Of a stretch of DNA of 64,000 nucleotides, positions 1 to 9,424 are shown one piece after another. The DNA lies in the NCBI GenBank assembly GCA_029202485.1, contig CP119313.1:186001-250000 (forward strand), given 5' to 3'. A program made the translations under genes and the position numbers. Within the stretch, counting starts at the first letter, position 1; each line of letters starts with the position of its first letter. The notes beneath the pieces were generated by a model. The model ran no database searches. It saw only the letters and a program-made list of their open reading frames with translations, and was not told the origin of the DNA. Source of the DNA: Candidatus Pedobacter colombiensis. Its GTDB lineage: Bacteria > Bacteroidota > Bacteroidia > Sphingobacteriales > Sphingobacteriaceae.

Positions 1-1
1 G

Positions 2-784
2 ATAGGGTTTCTGAATCAGGTGCTTAAAGGAAGAAAATACATTGCTGCCATTCAATACGGCAAAAATGAGCATCCTGGAGAAATTAATGACGAAGGTGGT
101 GTTGTGTTTGATGTAATCTGCACGGATGCTGATGAGAATAAATTCATAATTGAAGTCCAGAGGAGCTATCAGAAATACTTTAAAGAGCGGGCTTTGTTCT
201 ATACTTCAAGGGTTATTAGTGAACAAGCCCCAAAAGGAAGTAGAAAAGATTGGGCATACAATTTAACAGAGGTTTACCAGGTTGTATTTCTGGAGAACTT
301 TAATCTGCCGGATAGTTCCAGATCTGAGTATGTGCAGGATATCTGTTTGGCTAACAGGTATACAGGGGAAATATTCTATGATAAGCTGGGCTTTATTTTC
401 ATCGAGATGCTTAACTTTGTGAAGAAGCAGGACGAACTCGTTACAGAATTGGACAAGTGGTTATATGCATTGAAGCATTTAACAGAGTTTGATATACGTC
501 CTGAGTATTTGTCCGGACCGGAATTTGATCAATTGTTTAACCTGGCTAAATATGCCAACCTAACTAAGGGAGAAAGAGATATGTATAATGCAAGTTTAAA
601 ATACAAGTGGGACAATAAAAACGTATTGGATTATGCTGTTGAAACAGCTGAGGCAAAAGGGATAACCAAAGGCAAACAAGAAAAAGTTGTTGAAATGGCC
701 CGCAAAATGAAGGGGTTTAATGAACCTGTTGAGAAAATTTCAGTTTACACTGAACTCTCTATTGAAGAGATTGAAGCCTTGTAA
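2..784 (+). CDS. Rpn family recombination-promoting nuclease/putative transposase, 5'-truncated by the window edge
   Basis: The frame is open back to base 2, reading IGFLNQVLKGRK before the first possible start (GTG at 20). That run is typical of the interior of Rpn/PD-(D/E)XK transposase-like proteins, so the true start lies outside the window; 260 residues are visible. The nuclease core shows as VVFDVICTD followed by FIIEVQ, the D...ExQ variant of the PD-(D/E)XK active site. The C-terminus (GITKGKQEKVVEMARKMK, then VEKISVYTELSIEEIEAL) is the charged tail usual in this family. Rpn proteins are DNA endonucleases linked to RecA-independent recombination; they are often called transposases but have no terminal repeats, and none are seen here. 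The gene converges on the polysaccharide locus with only 16 bases between. Family assignment is firm; the cellular role is not. Confidence 0.85.
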   Translation: MGFLNQVLKGRKYIAAIQYGKNEHPGEINDEGGVVFDVICTDADENKFIIEVQRSYQKYFKERALFYTSRVISEQAPKGSRKDWAYNLTEVYQVVFLENFNLPDSSRSEYVQDICLANRYTGEIFYDKLGFIFIEMLNFVKKQDELVTELDKWLYALKHLTEFDIRPEYLSGPEFDQLFNLAKYANLTKGERDMYNASLKYKWDNKNVLDYAVETAEAKGITKGKQEKVVEMARKMKGFNEPVEKISVYTELSIEEIEAL

Positions 785-800
785 GGGGTAGCTGGTTATG

Positions 801-1865
801 TCATTTACTCGCGAGCTTTCGGTTTTTAGCATTTACAAAGCCAGTCAGCATTTGGTTAAATATAAATAAGGATATTGTAACAACTGATACTATTGCTGTA
901 TTCCCATAATCAGAAAGTGCGAATGCAAACAAAATAATAACTCCATTCAATAAGGTTAAAATAAGCGTGGTTTGCAAATGCGTAAAACCCAATTCTAGCA
1001 TCTGGTGGTGAATGTGGTTCCGATCTCCCACAAATGGAGATTTCCCTTTTGCAAGCCTAATGATAAATACCCTCAATGTATCAGAAATGGGTCCAATCAA
1101 TATTGCCAACACAATCCCTAAAGATGAAGGTACCTGCGAAGTAGATTCAATTTCTAAAGCATCAGTTACCTGAATAAACTTTAATGCCATTACAGCGGAT
1201 ATCAATCCGATTAATAAGGAGCCTGTATCACCCATAAATATTTTGGCTGGCGTAATGTTAAACTTCAGAAATCCTAAAATTGCACCAACAAGCGTTAAAG
1301 AAACCATCGCCAGTTCATATTGATGGAGATTGATGAACAACGCTGAAAACACGCTATTTACGATAATTCCTGTAATGGCTGCTAAGCCGTCAATTCCATC
1401 AATCAGATTAAAGGCATTGATGATAAACATGATAATCAGCACAGATAAAACCACGCTGGGGAAATAAGACAATTCATGTATGCCGAATAAGTTATGCAAG
1501 TTGCTGAGGCGGATATCACCCGGAATAACAAGAATCAATCCGGCAATAAACTCTATAAAAAATTTGCTGCGATGACCTACGCCAGCCAGATCATCCTTAA
1601 TGCCTATGGCAAAAAGCATCATACAGGCTATAAGTAGATAATTGACCGGTAATTCAGGATTTGTACTGCCAAAAAGCAATAAAGTGATGGTAAAGCTCAT
1701 AAATATAGCTACACCGCCTAAACGTGGAATACCTGGGTTATGAATCTTCCTGAGGTGACCCAAATCATCATATAGATGTCGCGTCCTTGCAACATGGATA
1801 ATTGAAGGGATGATCAGTAAGGTAATCAAAGTAGAGGTAATCAAGATAAAAAAATACAAGGTCAT
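801..1865 (-). CDS. WecA/MraY-like undecaprenyl-phosphate sugar-1-phosphate transferase (glycan initiation)
   Basis: This 354-residue, about 11-helix membrane protein belongs to the polyprenyl-phosphate N-acetylhexosamine-1-phosphate transferase family. It shows the family motifs in order: the Asp pair at residues 91-92 (IKDDLAG), NAFNLIDGIDG at 150-160, MGDTGS at 211-216 and HIHH at 284-287. Such enzymes transfer a HexNAc-1-phosphate from a UDP-sugar to undecaprenyl phosphate at the inner membrane, starting synthesis of a lipid-linked glycan. It is the last gene of the minus-strand polysaccharide operon and its ATG overlaps the stop of the acetyltransferase gene by 4 bases. The sugar specificity (GlcNAc, FucNAc, QuiNAc and so on) cannot be read from the sequence. 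MraY itself is unlikely in this context. Confidence 0.9.
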   Translation of the reverse strand: MTLYFFILITSTLITLLIIPSIIHVARTRHLYDDLGHLRKIHNPGIPRLGGVAIFMSFTITLLLFGSTNPELPVNYLLIACMMLFAIGIKDDLAGVGHRSKFFIEFIAGLILVIPGDIRLSNLHNLFGIHELSYFPSVVLSVLIIMFIINAFNLIDGIDGLAAITGIIVNSVFSALFINLHQYELAMVSLTLVGAILGFLKFNITPAKIFMGDTGSLLIGLISAVMALKFIQVTDALEIESTSQVPSSLGIVLAILIGPISDTLRVFIIRLAKGKSPFVGDRNHIHHQMLELGFTHLQTTLILTLLNGVIILFAFALSDYGNTAIVSVVTISLFIFNQMLTGFVNAKNRKLASK

Positions 1866-2419
1866 GATAGATCAATTGATCGGTGTCTGATTTCCGTTGC
1901 CGGATTTCCCTGATAAATAGCAAAGGCTATTAAATTTTTTGTGGCTACAGATCCGGCACAGAGTACTGCATGAGCCCCTACCGTGACCCCATGGGTTATT
2001 ATAGCCTTTGCGCCAATCCATACCCCGTCTTCTAAAATGATACTTCCTGTAGTTAAGCCAAAAGCGGGGTCTTTGTAATTGTGGCTTCCTGTGAGTAACA
2101 AAGCACCTTGTGAAATGCAGACATGGTTGTTAATATGTACGCTAACCAGGTTATCTATCCAAACGTTTTCGCCAACCCAGGAATGATCACCGATTTGAAG
2201 TAACCAGGGATATTTAATATTTACACAGGGTTTGATCACTACACCTTTACCCACAGAGGCGCCAAATAAACGCAATAACCATACTTTTAATAAGCTTGAT
2301 GGAATAAAAGATGTTTTAAACAAAAACGCATTGATGTAATACCATAATATTCGCTTGGCAATGCTTCCTCCCGGGTCATAAGATGAGTTGTTGTACAGTG
2401 AAAGATCAGTCTTTCTCAT
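1862..2419 (-). CDS. WcaF-like hexapeptide-repeat acetyltransferase
   Basis: This 185-residue protein has left-handed beta-helix hexapeptide repeats (WVGENVWIDNLVSVHIN, CISQGALLLTGS, VWIGAKAIITHGVTVGAHAV) and ends with the GNPATEIRHR tail common in sugar O-acetyltransferases. The N-terminal half (ILWYYINAFLFKTS then RLFGASVGKGVVIKP) is typical of the colanic acid acetyltransferase WcaF. It probably adds O-acetyl groups from acetyl-CoA to a sugar of the repeat unit. It overlaps the preceding GT2 gene by 14 bases and the following WecA-like gene by 4, consistent with translational coupling. The acceptor sugar is unknown. Confidence 0.85.
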   Translation of the reverse strand: MRKTDLSLYNNSSYDPGGSIAKRILWYYINAFLFKTSFIPSSLLKVWLLRLFGASVGKGVVIKPCVNIKYPWLLQIGDHSWVGENVWIDNLVSVHINNHVCISQGALLLTGSHNYKDPAFGLTTGSIILEDGVWIGAKAIITHGVTVGAHAVLCAGSVATKNLIAFAIYQGNPATEIRHRSIDLS

Positions 2420-3269
2420 CCGTATCTATGATTTCTTTTATTTTGACATCCACCATCAAACGAAACCAAAAGGCCTGTAAGAAGTGGAAAAGAAAGCCTT
2501 GGTAGCCGTCAAGAATTCCCAATCTGAAAATATAACGATACATGAAGTACATAGCCGGCCTAATGAATAAGGGCATTCGCCACCACAGTTTTTTAAGCCA
2601 TGCCGTTCTTTGATCCGGGCTACCCCAAAATAAGGGCTTTACCGTTTGTGCCCTTAGCAGTTTTCTGCGCTCTACCTCTTCCCTTGCCAATAGGTCGCTG
2701 TAAACGTTATGTTTCTCTATCCAGAAGCTAATGCTGTTTTCCTTTAAGTTTTCTTCCACCAGGTGTCCATCTTTCCAGATAACCGTTTTTCCGGGCACAA
2801 TAAAACGGTGGTCCATCAACTCATTCAGATCGGAGTACCCTGTGTTGTACCTAAACATTTTTAACAGGTAAAAGGGATATAGTCCGCCATACTTAATCCA
2901 TTTACTTTTAAAATAATTCTTACGGTTAAAATAGATCCCATCTATATTGGGGTGGTCTTCATCCTTAAATTCCAGCAATCGTTGTTTGAGCTCAGCAGAT
3001 ACAATCTGATCGGCATCAAGACCAATAACCCATGGAGTTTTAATATCGAAAACTTTGAGTGCATAATGCCACTGGTGCGGATGATTTAAGAATGGATGCT
3101 CCTTAACCTTGGCGCCATATCGTTTGGCGATGCTTACGGTTTGATCGGTGCTCCCGGAGTCCAATACATAAACTATGGCCCGAAGGCTGTAAATAGAGCT
3201 CAATAAGCGGGGCAGATGCCGTTCTTCATTATAGGTTAAGATAATGAAGGTGAAATGAGGATTAACCAT
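2406..3269 (-). CDS. Family 2 glycosyltransferase
   Basis: This 287-residue protein has a GT-A fold nucleotide-sugar site: the FIILTYNEERHLPRLL start, DSGSTDQT at about 37-44 and the acidic GLDADQ at about 83-88 standing in for the DxD motif. The C-terminal half is rich in Trp and aromatic residues (WWRMPLFIRPAMYFMYRYIF), suggesting membrane association. Its layout recalls WaaE/KdtX-like GT2 enzymes. It likely adds one sugar to the lipid-linked repeat unit. It overlaps its neighbours by 8 and 14 bases. Donor and acceptor are not predictable. Confidence 0.85.
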   Translation of the reverse strand: MVNPHFTFIILTYNEERHLPRLLSSIYSLRAIVYVLDSGSTDQTVSIAKRYGAKVKEHPFLNHPHQWHYALKVFDIKTPWVIGLDADQIVSAELKQRLLEFKDEDHPNIDGIYFNRKNYFKSKWIKYGGLYPFYLLKMFRYNTGYSDLNELMDHRFIVPGKTVIWKDGHLVEENLKENSISFWIEKHNVYSDLLAREEVERRKLLRAQTVKPLFWGSPDQRTAWLKKLWWRMPLFIRPAMYFMYRYIFRLGILDGYQGFLFHFLQAFWFRLMVDVKIKEIIDTDEKD

Positions 3270-4413
3270 GGAGCTGTAAGGTTGGGTTAACTATTTGCTG
3301 ATACATTTTAAGGTACTGCCCGATAAGCTTATCCCCATTAAATTCATTGACAATAATGACAGGGGCAAATTCTCTGATAACCGCAAGCATACCTTGACTG
3401 TGGTATATTTTATGGAGCTGCTCTTTAATTGAGTTTACATTGGTGTCGCAAACCCAGCCTAAGTTGTTTTTGGTTACATATTTAGCCAATCCGACGGCTC
3501 CGCTAACTAAGACTGCTGTGCCGACACATAGGCTTTCGATCACCACATTGCCAAAGTTTTCATCATAGGAGGGAAGGACTAGCAGATGATGCTGAGCAAT
3601 GAGTTCAAATTTATCTTTGCTTTTAAAACCAACCCAATCGATGTTATTATGGATCCGGTATTGTCGACTGAGTTCTTTTAGCTTTTCGATATAGGTGGTT
3701 TCACCACTTCCTGCTATGGTCAGTTGATATGGGATGCTGAGCTCAGCCAATGCCCCAAACAACAACTCAAGTCCCTTTTTTCGCTCAATCCGGGAAAGAA
3801 AGAGCAGTTTCATCACCCTGTAATCCTGAACAGCAATAGGAATGTAAACAGGCAGGCTTACCGCATTGTGTATGGTAAAAATGCTTTTGGGTTTAATCAG
3901 TCGCTCAATGGTTTCTTGCTCCCTTTCCGAAGTGGTATGTAAATGGCAGCGATTGAGCAAAAACCTGCCTGCAGTTGTATGGAATAGTTTTTTTATAGGA
4001 ATATTCCGGTTTGTAAAGGAATAGTCGCTCAGGGTACCACGCGGCGATAAGATCACCGGTACTTTTCGCAATAGGGCAATGCAACATGAAAATATAGAAA
4101 CGAGGTTCCACCAGGCATGGATATGGACGACATCAAAGCTGCGGACTTCTCTCCAGAGGGTAAGGAGTAGTTGAGGAGAGAAATGGCTATGGTCTTTAGT
4201 GATTCGTTTAAAATACCGCACAAAAACACCCTCCACATTTTGTGGAATGCCGCTAACAACCTGCAATTCTGTAGGTCCGTTGGCTGTTGTACTAAATACT
4301 TGAACTGCACAACCATTTTTAACCAGCTGTTCACAAAGTTTGGACACAGACATGGTTGGTCCGCCGTAAATGTAAGCGGGTTTGTAAGATGCATTAATTT
4401 GTAAAATGTTCAT
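3262..4413 (-). CDS. Family 4 glycosyltransferase
   Basis: A GT-B fold enzyme with N-terminal MNILQINASYKPAYIYGGPT and the retaining EX7E-type signature in SYDENFGNVVIESL near residue 285. The open frame extends 14 codons upstream, but I place the start at the ATG at 4413: it begins the conserved first strand, and its A is shared with the TGA of the upstream polymerase-like gene (TGATG), a classic coupling arrangement. The product is 383 residues, normal for GT4. It probably acts on the cytoplasmic side on undecaprenyl-linked intermediates. Sugar specificity is unknown. Confidence 0.88.
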   Translation of the reverse strand: MNILQINASYKPAYIYGGPTMSVSKLCEQLVKNGCAVQVFSTTANGPTELQVVSGIPQNVEGVFVRYFKRITKDHSHFSPQLLLTLWREVRSFDVVHIHAWWNLVSIFSCCIALLRKVPVILSPRGTLSDYSFTNRNIPIKKLFHTTAGRFLLNRCHLHTTSEREQETIERLIKPKSIFTIHNAVSLPVYIPIAVQDYRVMKLLFLSRIERKKGLELLFGALAELSIPYQLTIAGSGETTYIEKLKELSRQYRIHNNIDWVGFKSKDKFELIAQHHLLVLPSYDENFGNVVIESLCVGTAVLVSGAVGLAKYVTKNNLGWVCDTNVNSIKEQLHKIYHSQGMLAVIREFAPVIIVNEFNGDKLIGQYLKMYQQIVNPTLQLHG

Positions 4414-5816
4414 CAATAGATAGGTTTTAAGATATTTGTAAAGCGGAATGCCCAAAAAAACAAGAGCATGCTCAGGTAACTCCAGAACACGGAGTTGATT
4501 AAAAATTCAAAGCTTTGTCCACGCCAGAAAATTTGAAATAATCCTGTAAACAAGAGGGCTGTGCCCAAAATATAGCCCCCAAATAAGGTTTCAGCTTTGT
4601 TGGAGATCAGCTGGCATACGGCACCGTAGATGAACAGGCAGATGAAAATGCCAATTACACCGCCAGAGAGGTAAGCATCTACGATAAAGGCCGGTTTGGC
4701 AGATGCTTTTGAACCACGATGTATGACGCCTGCCTTATAAACACGCTCCATCACCACCTGTTCAGTAATGGGTTTCGATGGCCAGAGCACACGAGGGATC
4801 ACAGATAGCAAAGATTGCTGAACCAGGTCAAATCCGTAGTAATCAATGTGAGCTGGTGTGGATTGAACATATCTGGTAAACATCTCAATTTCGCTTAAGC
4901 GGGAAGTGAAAAAGGACCAGTTGCCATCTGTGTCATCCTGGTCAAGCGTAGCTTCAAGTGCAAGCATTCCTGCTTGATCTGCAGCAACATTAGCCGACCA
5001 GGCCTGCTCCCGAAAAATGCGATTATAGGTCGGTAACAGGATAAAAAGCAGGAGCAATAAAGGGACAAAAGTGAAGAACACGAATCTTTTATAATTGGGG
5101 TATAAAAAAATACCCAATATGAGGACACTTAGAATTATAGGCTCTTTAAAGCCGGAAATCAATGCTTGGTAAGCATTGAACCCATAGATGAGCAGGCAAA
5201 AGCAGGTGCTCCATATTTTTCTTTCTGGGATGGCAAAAGCAAGCGCCAAAGTACCTGCAATAAAGCTCAATGTATTGAGTTGATGAGAAAATTGGGATAA
5301 CCCATCAAAAAGGGTGAGTGAATAGGATAAGGTAAGGGTAATTAAGGCAATGGCAAAGATCAGTCTACTCAGGTTGGATCGGTTGTACGTGTACCTTGGC
5401 TTGATGGAGGCATCCATAAAAATAAGTAACCCACTCACGAAGGAAGCATGTGCAAGGCAATAGTACCGCTGGCATTGAGCGGTAAGCTTTAACTTTTCCG
5501 GGTCGACGAAAAAGGAATCACTTATTTTATTAAAATCAACATAGCCCAGCACGTCAAAGAAATAGAATATAGAGGTGCAGCACATATATCCGGCAAAAAT
5601 GAGCTGTACCAGAAAAATTGGCCGCATCAGTTGTTCTGCTATGGAGCGGTCGTCGGGCAAGGGTTTTATCCGCCCGGTTAAAGTCAGGTAGAAGATAAAA
5701 AAGGATCCCGACCAGGCTAGCAAATAGGATAATATATCGTGATCCATAAATAGCAATGCCAATATCCAGGGAATAAATAGAATGATGTATCGTTCGATAG
5801 ACAATCGATTATCCAT
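4413..5816 (-). CDS. Wzy-like O-antigen/exopolysaccharide polymerase (multi-pass membrane protein)
   Basis: This 467-residue, highly hydrophobic protein has roughly 10-12 predicted membrane segments, for example YIILFIPWILALLF, PIFLVQLIFAGYMC and FVFFTFVPLLLLLFILL. A large soluble loop follows (about residues 270-380, containing AWSANVAADQAGML and VIPRVLWPSKPI). That topology, and the position amid glycosyltransferases, fit an oligosaccharide repeat-unit polymerase, which joins undecaprenyl-linked units in the periplasm. Wzy proteins diverge too far for motif-level proof, so the call rests on topology and context. An O-antigen ligase is the main alternative. It overlaps the upstream GT4 by 8 bases. 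Confidence 0.7.
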   Translation of the reverse strand: MDNRLSIERYIILFIPWILALLFMDHDILSYLLAWSGSFFIFYLTLTGRIKPLPDDRSIAEQLMRPIFLVQLIFAGYMCCTSIFYFFDVLGYVDFNKISDSFFVDPEKLKLTAQCQRYYCLAHASFVSGLLIFMDASIKPRYTYNRSNLSRLIFAIALITLTLSYSLTLFDGLSQFSHQLNTLSFIAGTLALAFAIPERKIWSTCFCLLIYGFNAYQALISGFKEPIILSVLILGIFLYPNYKRFVFFTFVPLLLLLFILLPTYNRIFREQAWSANVAADQAGMLALEATLDQDDTDGNWSFFTSRLSEIEMFTRYVQSTPAHIDYYGFDLVQQSLLSVIPRVLWPSKPITEQVVMERVYKAGVIHRGSKASAKPAFIVDAYLSGGVIGIFICLFIYGAVCQLISNKAETLFGGYILGTALLFTGLFQIFWRGQSFEFLINSVFWSYLSMLLFFWAFRFTNILKPIY

Positions 5817-6924
5817 GTGTTATTGTGGCTTTAATCGAAGCAACTTGCTTTTGAAAGGTCCAATGGTTGATGATTTGTTTTGAATGCATACCCATTTGTG
5901 CCAAGCCGTTTTTACCGCTATTTACCAATAGTTCTAAATGCCAGACTAAATCGGCTAAAGATTGGGCTTTAAAAATGCGTCCATTATAGCCGTCTTTTAC
6001 CAAATCAACAGCGCAGCCTACTTTATCAGATACTAAAACTGCCTTAGCGCAAGCCATGGCTTCGTTTATTGCGAGCCCCCAGGTTTCGCTTATGGAGGGC
6101 AGACAAAATAAATCAGCCGCCTGGTAAAGTATTGGCATGCGGGATTGGTTCTGGAATGTTAAGAAGTGAATATTTGCTGATAAGGCATTTTGCTGAGCTT
6201 TATGTTTAAGATCGGCTTCTTCAATGCCATTCCCGGCCAGCAAGAGGTGGACATGGGGTTTACGAAGCGCAATAAATGCGGATAGCAGTAACATGAGCTG
6301 TTTTATAGGCTCAAATTTTCCCGCATATAAGATCAATATGTCGTTCTTACCAACGTTAAGGGAAAGTCTTAATTCTTGTGCTGCGATCTCATGGTTTGCC
6401 CCGAAACGTTCGTTATCTATTGCATGCGGTGCAAAGCTGAGCTGATGATCCTTTAAGCCGTACCTTTTAAAATAAGCCTTGTTGCTCGTTCCAACATAAA
6501 AAGCATGATCTACGTGTCTGTATACCCAGCTTAGGTACAGCTTTTTCAATAGCTTTTTTAAGCCAGCAGGCTCATTCAATAGCGTCGAGTCACCTCTAAA
6601 ATATACCGGGATCTTGTTCTTGAAATAACGCAGGCATTTCAAATGCCCCTTAAAGGCCCAGCCATATACCAGTATGGCATCCGGTTGCCAGGTGGCTAGC
6701 TGTGTTGTTAAATTATGGTGTTGTGCCCATTGGTAGGAATAACCCTCAAGTAAGGGAATGTCCCAGCTGATGACTTTGCCAAAACCTGGGTCGAATTGTT
6801 GCGTCGTTTCTTCGCCTCTGGTATAATAGACTTTAATGTTCAATTGCCCACCTGTAGCCAGCAGTTTAAAAACCGGGGCGTAATATTGTATAGGGTGTGT
6901 AGTAATGATGGCTAGTTTCTTCAC
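5809..6924 (-). CDS. Family 4 glycosyltransferase
   Basis: A 371-residue GT-B enzyme. The N-terminus (KLAIITTHPIQYYAPVFKLL) is the form found in many exopolysaccharide GT4 enzymes, and the C-terminal domain carries ILYAGKFEPIK (donor-domain strand) and SISETWGLAINEAM (EX7E signature). It overlaps the next upstream GT4 by 4 bases and the polymerase-like gene by 8. The expected role is transfer of one sugar to the growing repeat unit at the cytoplasmic face. Donor unknown. Confidence 0.88.
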   Translation of the reverse strand: MKKLAIITTHPIQYYAPVFKLLATGGQLNIKVYYTRGEETTQQFDPGFGKVISWDIPLLEGYSYQWAQHHNLTTQLATWQPDAILVYGWAFKGHLKCLRYFKNKIPVYFRGDSTLLNEPAGLKKLLKKLYLSWVYRHVDHAFYVGTSNKAYFKRYGLKDHQLSFAPHAIDNERFGANHEIAAQELRLSLNVGKNDILILYAGKFEPIKQLMLLLSAFIALRKPHVHLLLAGNGIEEADLKHKAQQNALSANIHFLTFQNQSRMPILYQAADLFCLPSISETWGLAINEAMACAKAVLVSDKVGCAVDLVKDGYNGRIFKAQSLADLVWHLELLVNSGKNGLAQMGMHSKQIINHWTFQKQVASIKATITHG

Positions 6925-8204
6925 TGTTGATGGATAACCCTGTTAAACAACTCGGTTTGCTGCAAAGTGATGTGGGCTGCGCTATATTTTTTTATGTGTT
7001 CCGTAAGCTTAAGTGGCGCTAAAGACAGGTTTGCCCAGTCGCTTAAAATCCCGGTCAATTTGCTGTGGATGCCCTCATCAGAAAATTTAATTAAAGCGGT
7101 ATTGGTTGTGCACTCATTGATAATATCAATAGCGCTGGAATTTTGATGAAATATGGCCAATAGTGGCTTTTTGCTGAGCAGATATGGATATATCTTCGAA
7201 GCCGTATATTGCGGATCGTCGGAACCTGGGATAAACAGCGCATCTGCCTGCTGAAGACTGAGCAAGGTATGGTAAAAACTGATTCTATCGGTGATTTCTG
7301 TCACATGATCCTGGACCTGGTATGTTTTAGCGATAGGCAATATCGTGGATACGCCTTGTCCGGAAGGTGCATAACTGGTTCCAATAAAGTAAAAATGAAG
7401 CTGGTTAAACAAGCTGGGCTCTTGCTGTAAGCCTTTTTGTAAAGCTTCAAACACCAGGCTTATTGCAGTTTGCATATCTGCTCCTCCACGCCCGACGTAC
7501 AGAATGTTAACTTTTCCGGGGTTCAGCAGTTCTTTAAATTGATGCTTATTGGATTTTGCGATCACAAAATCTGTTTCAAGCACCCCGAATGTAATCATTG
7601 CAGAAGGAATGCTGGCAATACGGGCATAGCGGTTTTGTAAAGTACTGAGGTAAGCTGCGGAAACACTAATCAGGCCATCCACATATTTCATAGCCAGTGG
7701 TTCCATGTACTTGTTTAAGCGATAGGAAAACCAATATTTAGGAGGTTGATGGTGTTTGGGCTTATTTTGGTAATAGTCAGAATGCCAGGGGTCCTGCATA
7801 TCGATCACATAAGGAATTCCAAAACGTTTCTTCCAGTAGGCGCCTAAAATGCAAAGCGGAAATTGGGTTGTTGAAAAATAGATCAGGTCGTATTGCTGCG
7901 CTTTGAGTAATTGATCGACCTTTTGTTTGTAGAACCATATTGACCTTAAAGCCAGACTTCCTAAACCCAATTTGGAGGTCCATTTTTTATTAAAAGCTGT
8001 TACCGTATGAATTTTGATACCTGCAGGAATGCTTTGCATTAGCAATTCATCTTTCATCAGTTCCGAATGCTCCTGGTTCACGATAACGACTTCCGCGTCC
8101 CAGCCGTTTTGTGCAAAATAAGGCAAGCTCATTCGTATCCGATGTGTATCTGCGGCATTGGAGGGGGCAAAGTAAGGCGAAATGATAAGGACTTTTCGGT
8201 TCAA
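6921..8204 (-). CDS. Glycosyltransferase, GT4-like
   Basis: This 427-residue GT-B-type protein starts with KVLIISPYFAPSNAADTHRI, a variant of the P-Y-F-x-P-x-x-x-A opening of WbuB-like GT4 enzymes. The donor domain shows VNILYVGRGGADM and FIPGSDDPQYTASKIYPYL. In the latter the usual EX7E is replaced by a D...K pattern, so it is a divergent member; several such enzymes are active. Its start overlaps the stop of the 8201-9424 gene by 4 bases. Specificity is unknown. Confidence 0.8.
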   Translation of the reverse strand: MNRKVLIISPYFAPSNAADTHRIRMSLPYFAQNGWDAEVVIVNQEHSELMKDELLMQSIPAGIKIHTVTAFNKKWTSKLGLGSLALRSIWFYKQKVDQLLKAQQYDLIYFSTTQFPLCILGAYWKKRFGIPYVIDMQDPWHSDYYQNKPKHHQPPKYWFSYRLNKYMEPLAMKYVDGLISVSAAYLSTLQNRYARIASIPSAMITFGVLETDFVIAKSNKHQFKELLNPGKVNILYVGRGGADMQTAISLVFEALQKGLQQEPSLFNQLHFYFIGTSYAPSGQGVSTILPIAKTYQVQDHVTEITDRISFYHTLLSLQQADALFIPGSDDPQYTASKIYPYLLSKKPLLAIFHQNSSAIDIINECTTNTALIKFSDEGIHSKLTGILSDWANLSLAPLKLTEHIKKYSAAHITLQQTELFNRVIHQQ

Positions 8205-9424
8205 AATGTGGATGTCTGTTGAATGAGCGTTAAGAATTTTACCTGTTCAGTTTCCCAGTTCAACTTTGTACCTGCAAGTGTTAGGGATGCTTGTTTGGCT
8301 TGATCAAGCTGACCCCGGTTTTTGGCATAGTGTAAAAGCGCTTTAGAAAGAGATTGCGTATTGCCGGTTTCGTATAAGTACCCAAATTCCGGATGGGTGG
8401 TTAAAAGGCTACACTGCGCAGTGGTATTGCTGGCAATTACCGCTAATCCCGCTTGTAGGTACGTGAAGATCTTATTCGTAAGGGCAATGTCGTTGTTTTT
8501 GCAAAATGAAGGTTCAAGGGCCAGTCCGATATCAAATTGAGCTGAAAAAGTAATCAACTCATCAGGCGCAACAGGCGGATGAAAATGCAAGGGATATAAG
8601 TTTGGGCTTACTAATTTTTCAAAATATTCCTTGCTGGTTTGATACTGGAAATCGCCCAGTAGGTGCAATTCAAAATTCCCGGGAGGTAAAATGTTTAGTG
8701 CTTTAATTACCTCTTCAATGCCACGCCGGGTGCCAATTGTTTGAGAGAACCAAAAGAGTTTTACAGCTGAAGTAGGGCCTGTTTTAGCGGTGTTGATTGC
8801 AGATGTCTGATTAAAAACATTCAGGATGGTCAGGATGTCTTTGGATGGGAATAAGGCTTGATAAGCAGCCGTAATTTGTGGACTGCTTGCAGTTAAATAG
8901 TTGGCTTTAGGGAAGTACTTTTGCTCTATATAGGTTTTTAATCGTACATCAAAACTATTTGGATCATTACTCACTTCATTTCTATGGAAATCTTCTGCAT
9001 CAAATCCGCAAGGTTTAAGATGGTATGCTGCGGCCCTTACAGCAGCGGGAAGTGCACCCAGGTTATGCGCAATATAAAGGTCGGCCTGATGCTTTATTGC
9101 TGCTTTTGTAAGCATAAAGCTAGCTCTTGCAATGGCTGTTTCTGCAAAAAAGGGGATGCTTACTTTTTTAGCCCCTATCGTTGCTAATTTATGTATAAGC
9201 CTGCTGAGAAAATAGGTTGCTCTATTTTGTTTAGGTGCCCCGCCAACCCGTATGGCTTTCCATTTTCTAGATTTTAACAAGGCCTCGTCAAATTTAGTCC
9301 CCCATTCATTACGGTAGGCATAAAGTACCTTCACATCATGTCCTGCGGAGCTCAATGCATCGGCCTCTTTTACCAGTCTAGGGTTTAAGGAAGGCTGACC
9401 GCTTGTAATTAATAAGATTTGCAT
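8201..9424 (-). CDS. Glycosyltransferase, GT4-like (GT-B fold)
   Basis: This 407-residue protein opens with MQILLITSGQPSLNPRLVKE and has AHNLGALPAAVRAA and FDAEDFHR in the acceptor domain. The donor domain contains LFWFSQTIGTRRGIEEVI and ALEPSFCKNNDIALTNKIF, where the EX7E position is altered, much as in the next gene. I kept the ATG at 9424 although it makes the gene overlap the upstream GT4 by 47 bases, because this opening is exactly the conserved first beta-strand and no later Met fits. Donor and acceptor are unknown. Confidence 0.78.
   Translation of the reverse strand: MQILLITSGQPSLNPRLVKEADALSSAGHDVKVLYAYRNEWGTKFDEALLKSRKWKAIRVGGAPKQNRATYFLSRLIHKLATIGAKKVSIPFFAETAIARASFMLTKAAIKHQADLYIAHNLGALPAAVRAAAYHLKPCGFDAEDFHRNEVSNDPNSFDVRLKTYIEQKYFPKANYLTASSPQITAAYQALFPSKDILTILNVFNQTSAINTAKTGPTSAVKLFWFSQTIGTRRGIEEVIKALNILPPGNFELHLLGDFQYQTSKEYFEKLVSPNLYPLHFHPPVAPDELITFSAQFDIGLALEPSFCKNNDIALTNKIFTYLQAGLAVIASNTTAQCSLLTTHPEFGYLYETGNTQSLSKALLHYAKNRGQLDQAKQASLTLAGTKLNWETEQVKFLTLIQQTSTF

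Noticed and set aside
2..784. Calling the Rpn-family gene a complete insertion sequence
   Set aside because: No terminal inverted repeats or target duplications are visible, the 5' end is outside the window, and Rpn genes are usually not transposable units.
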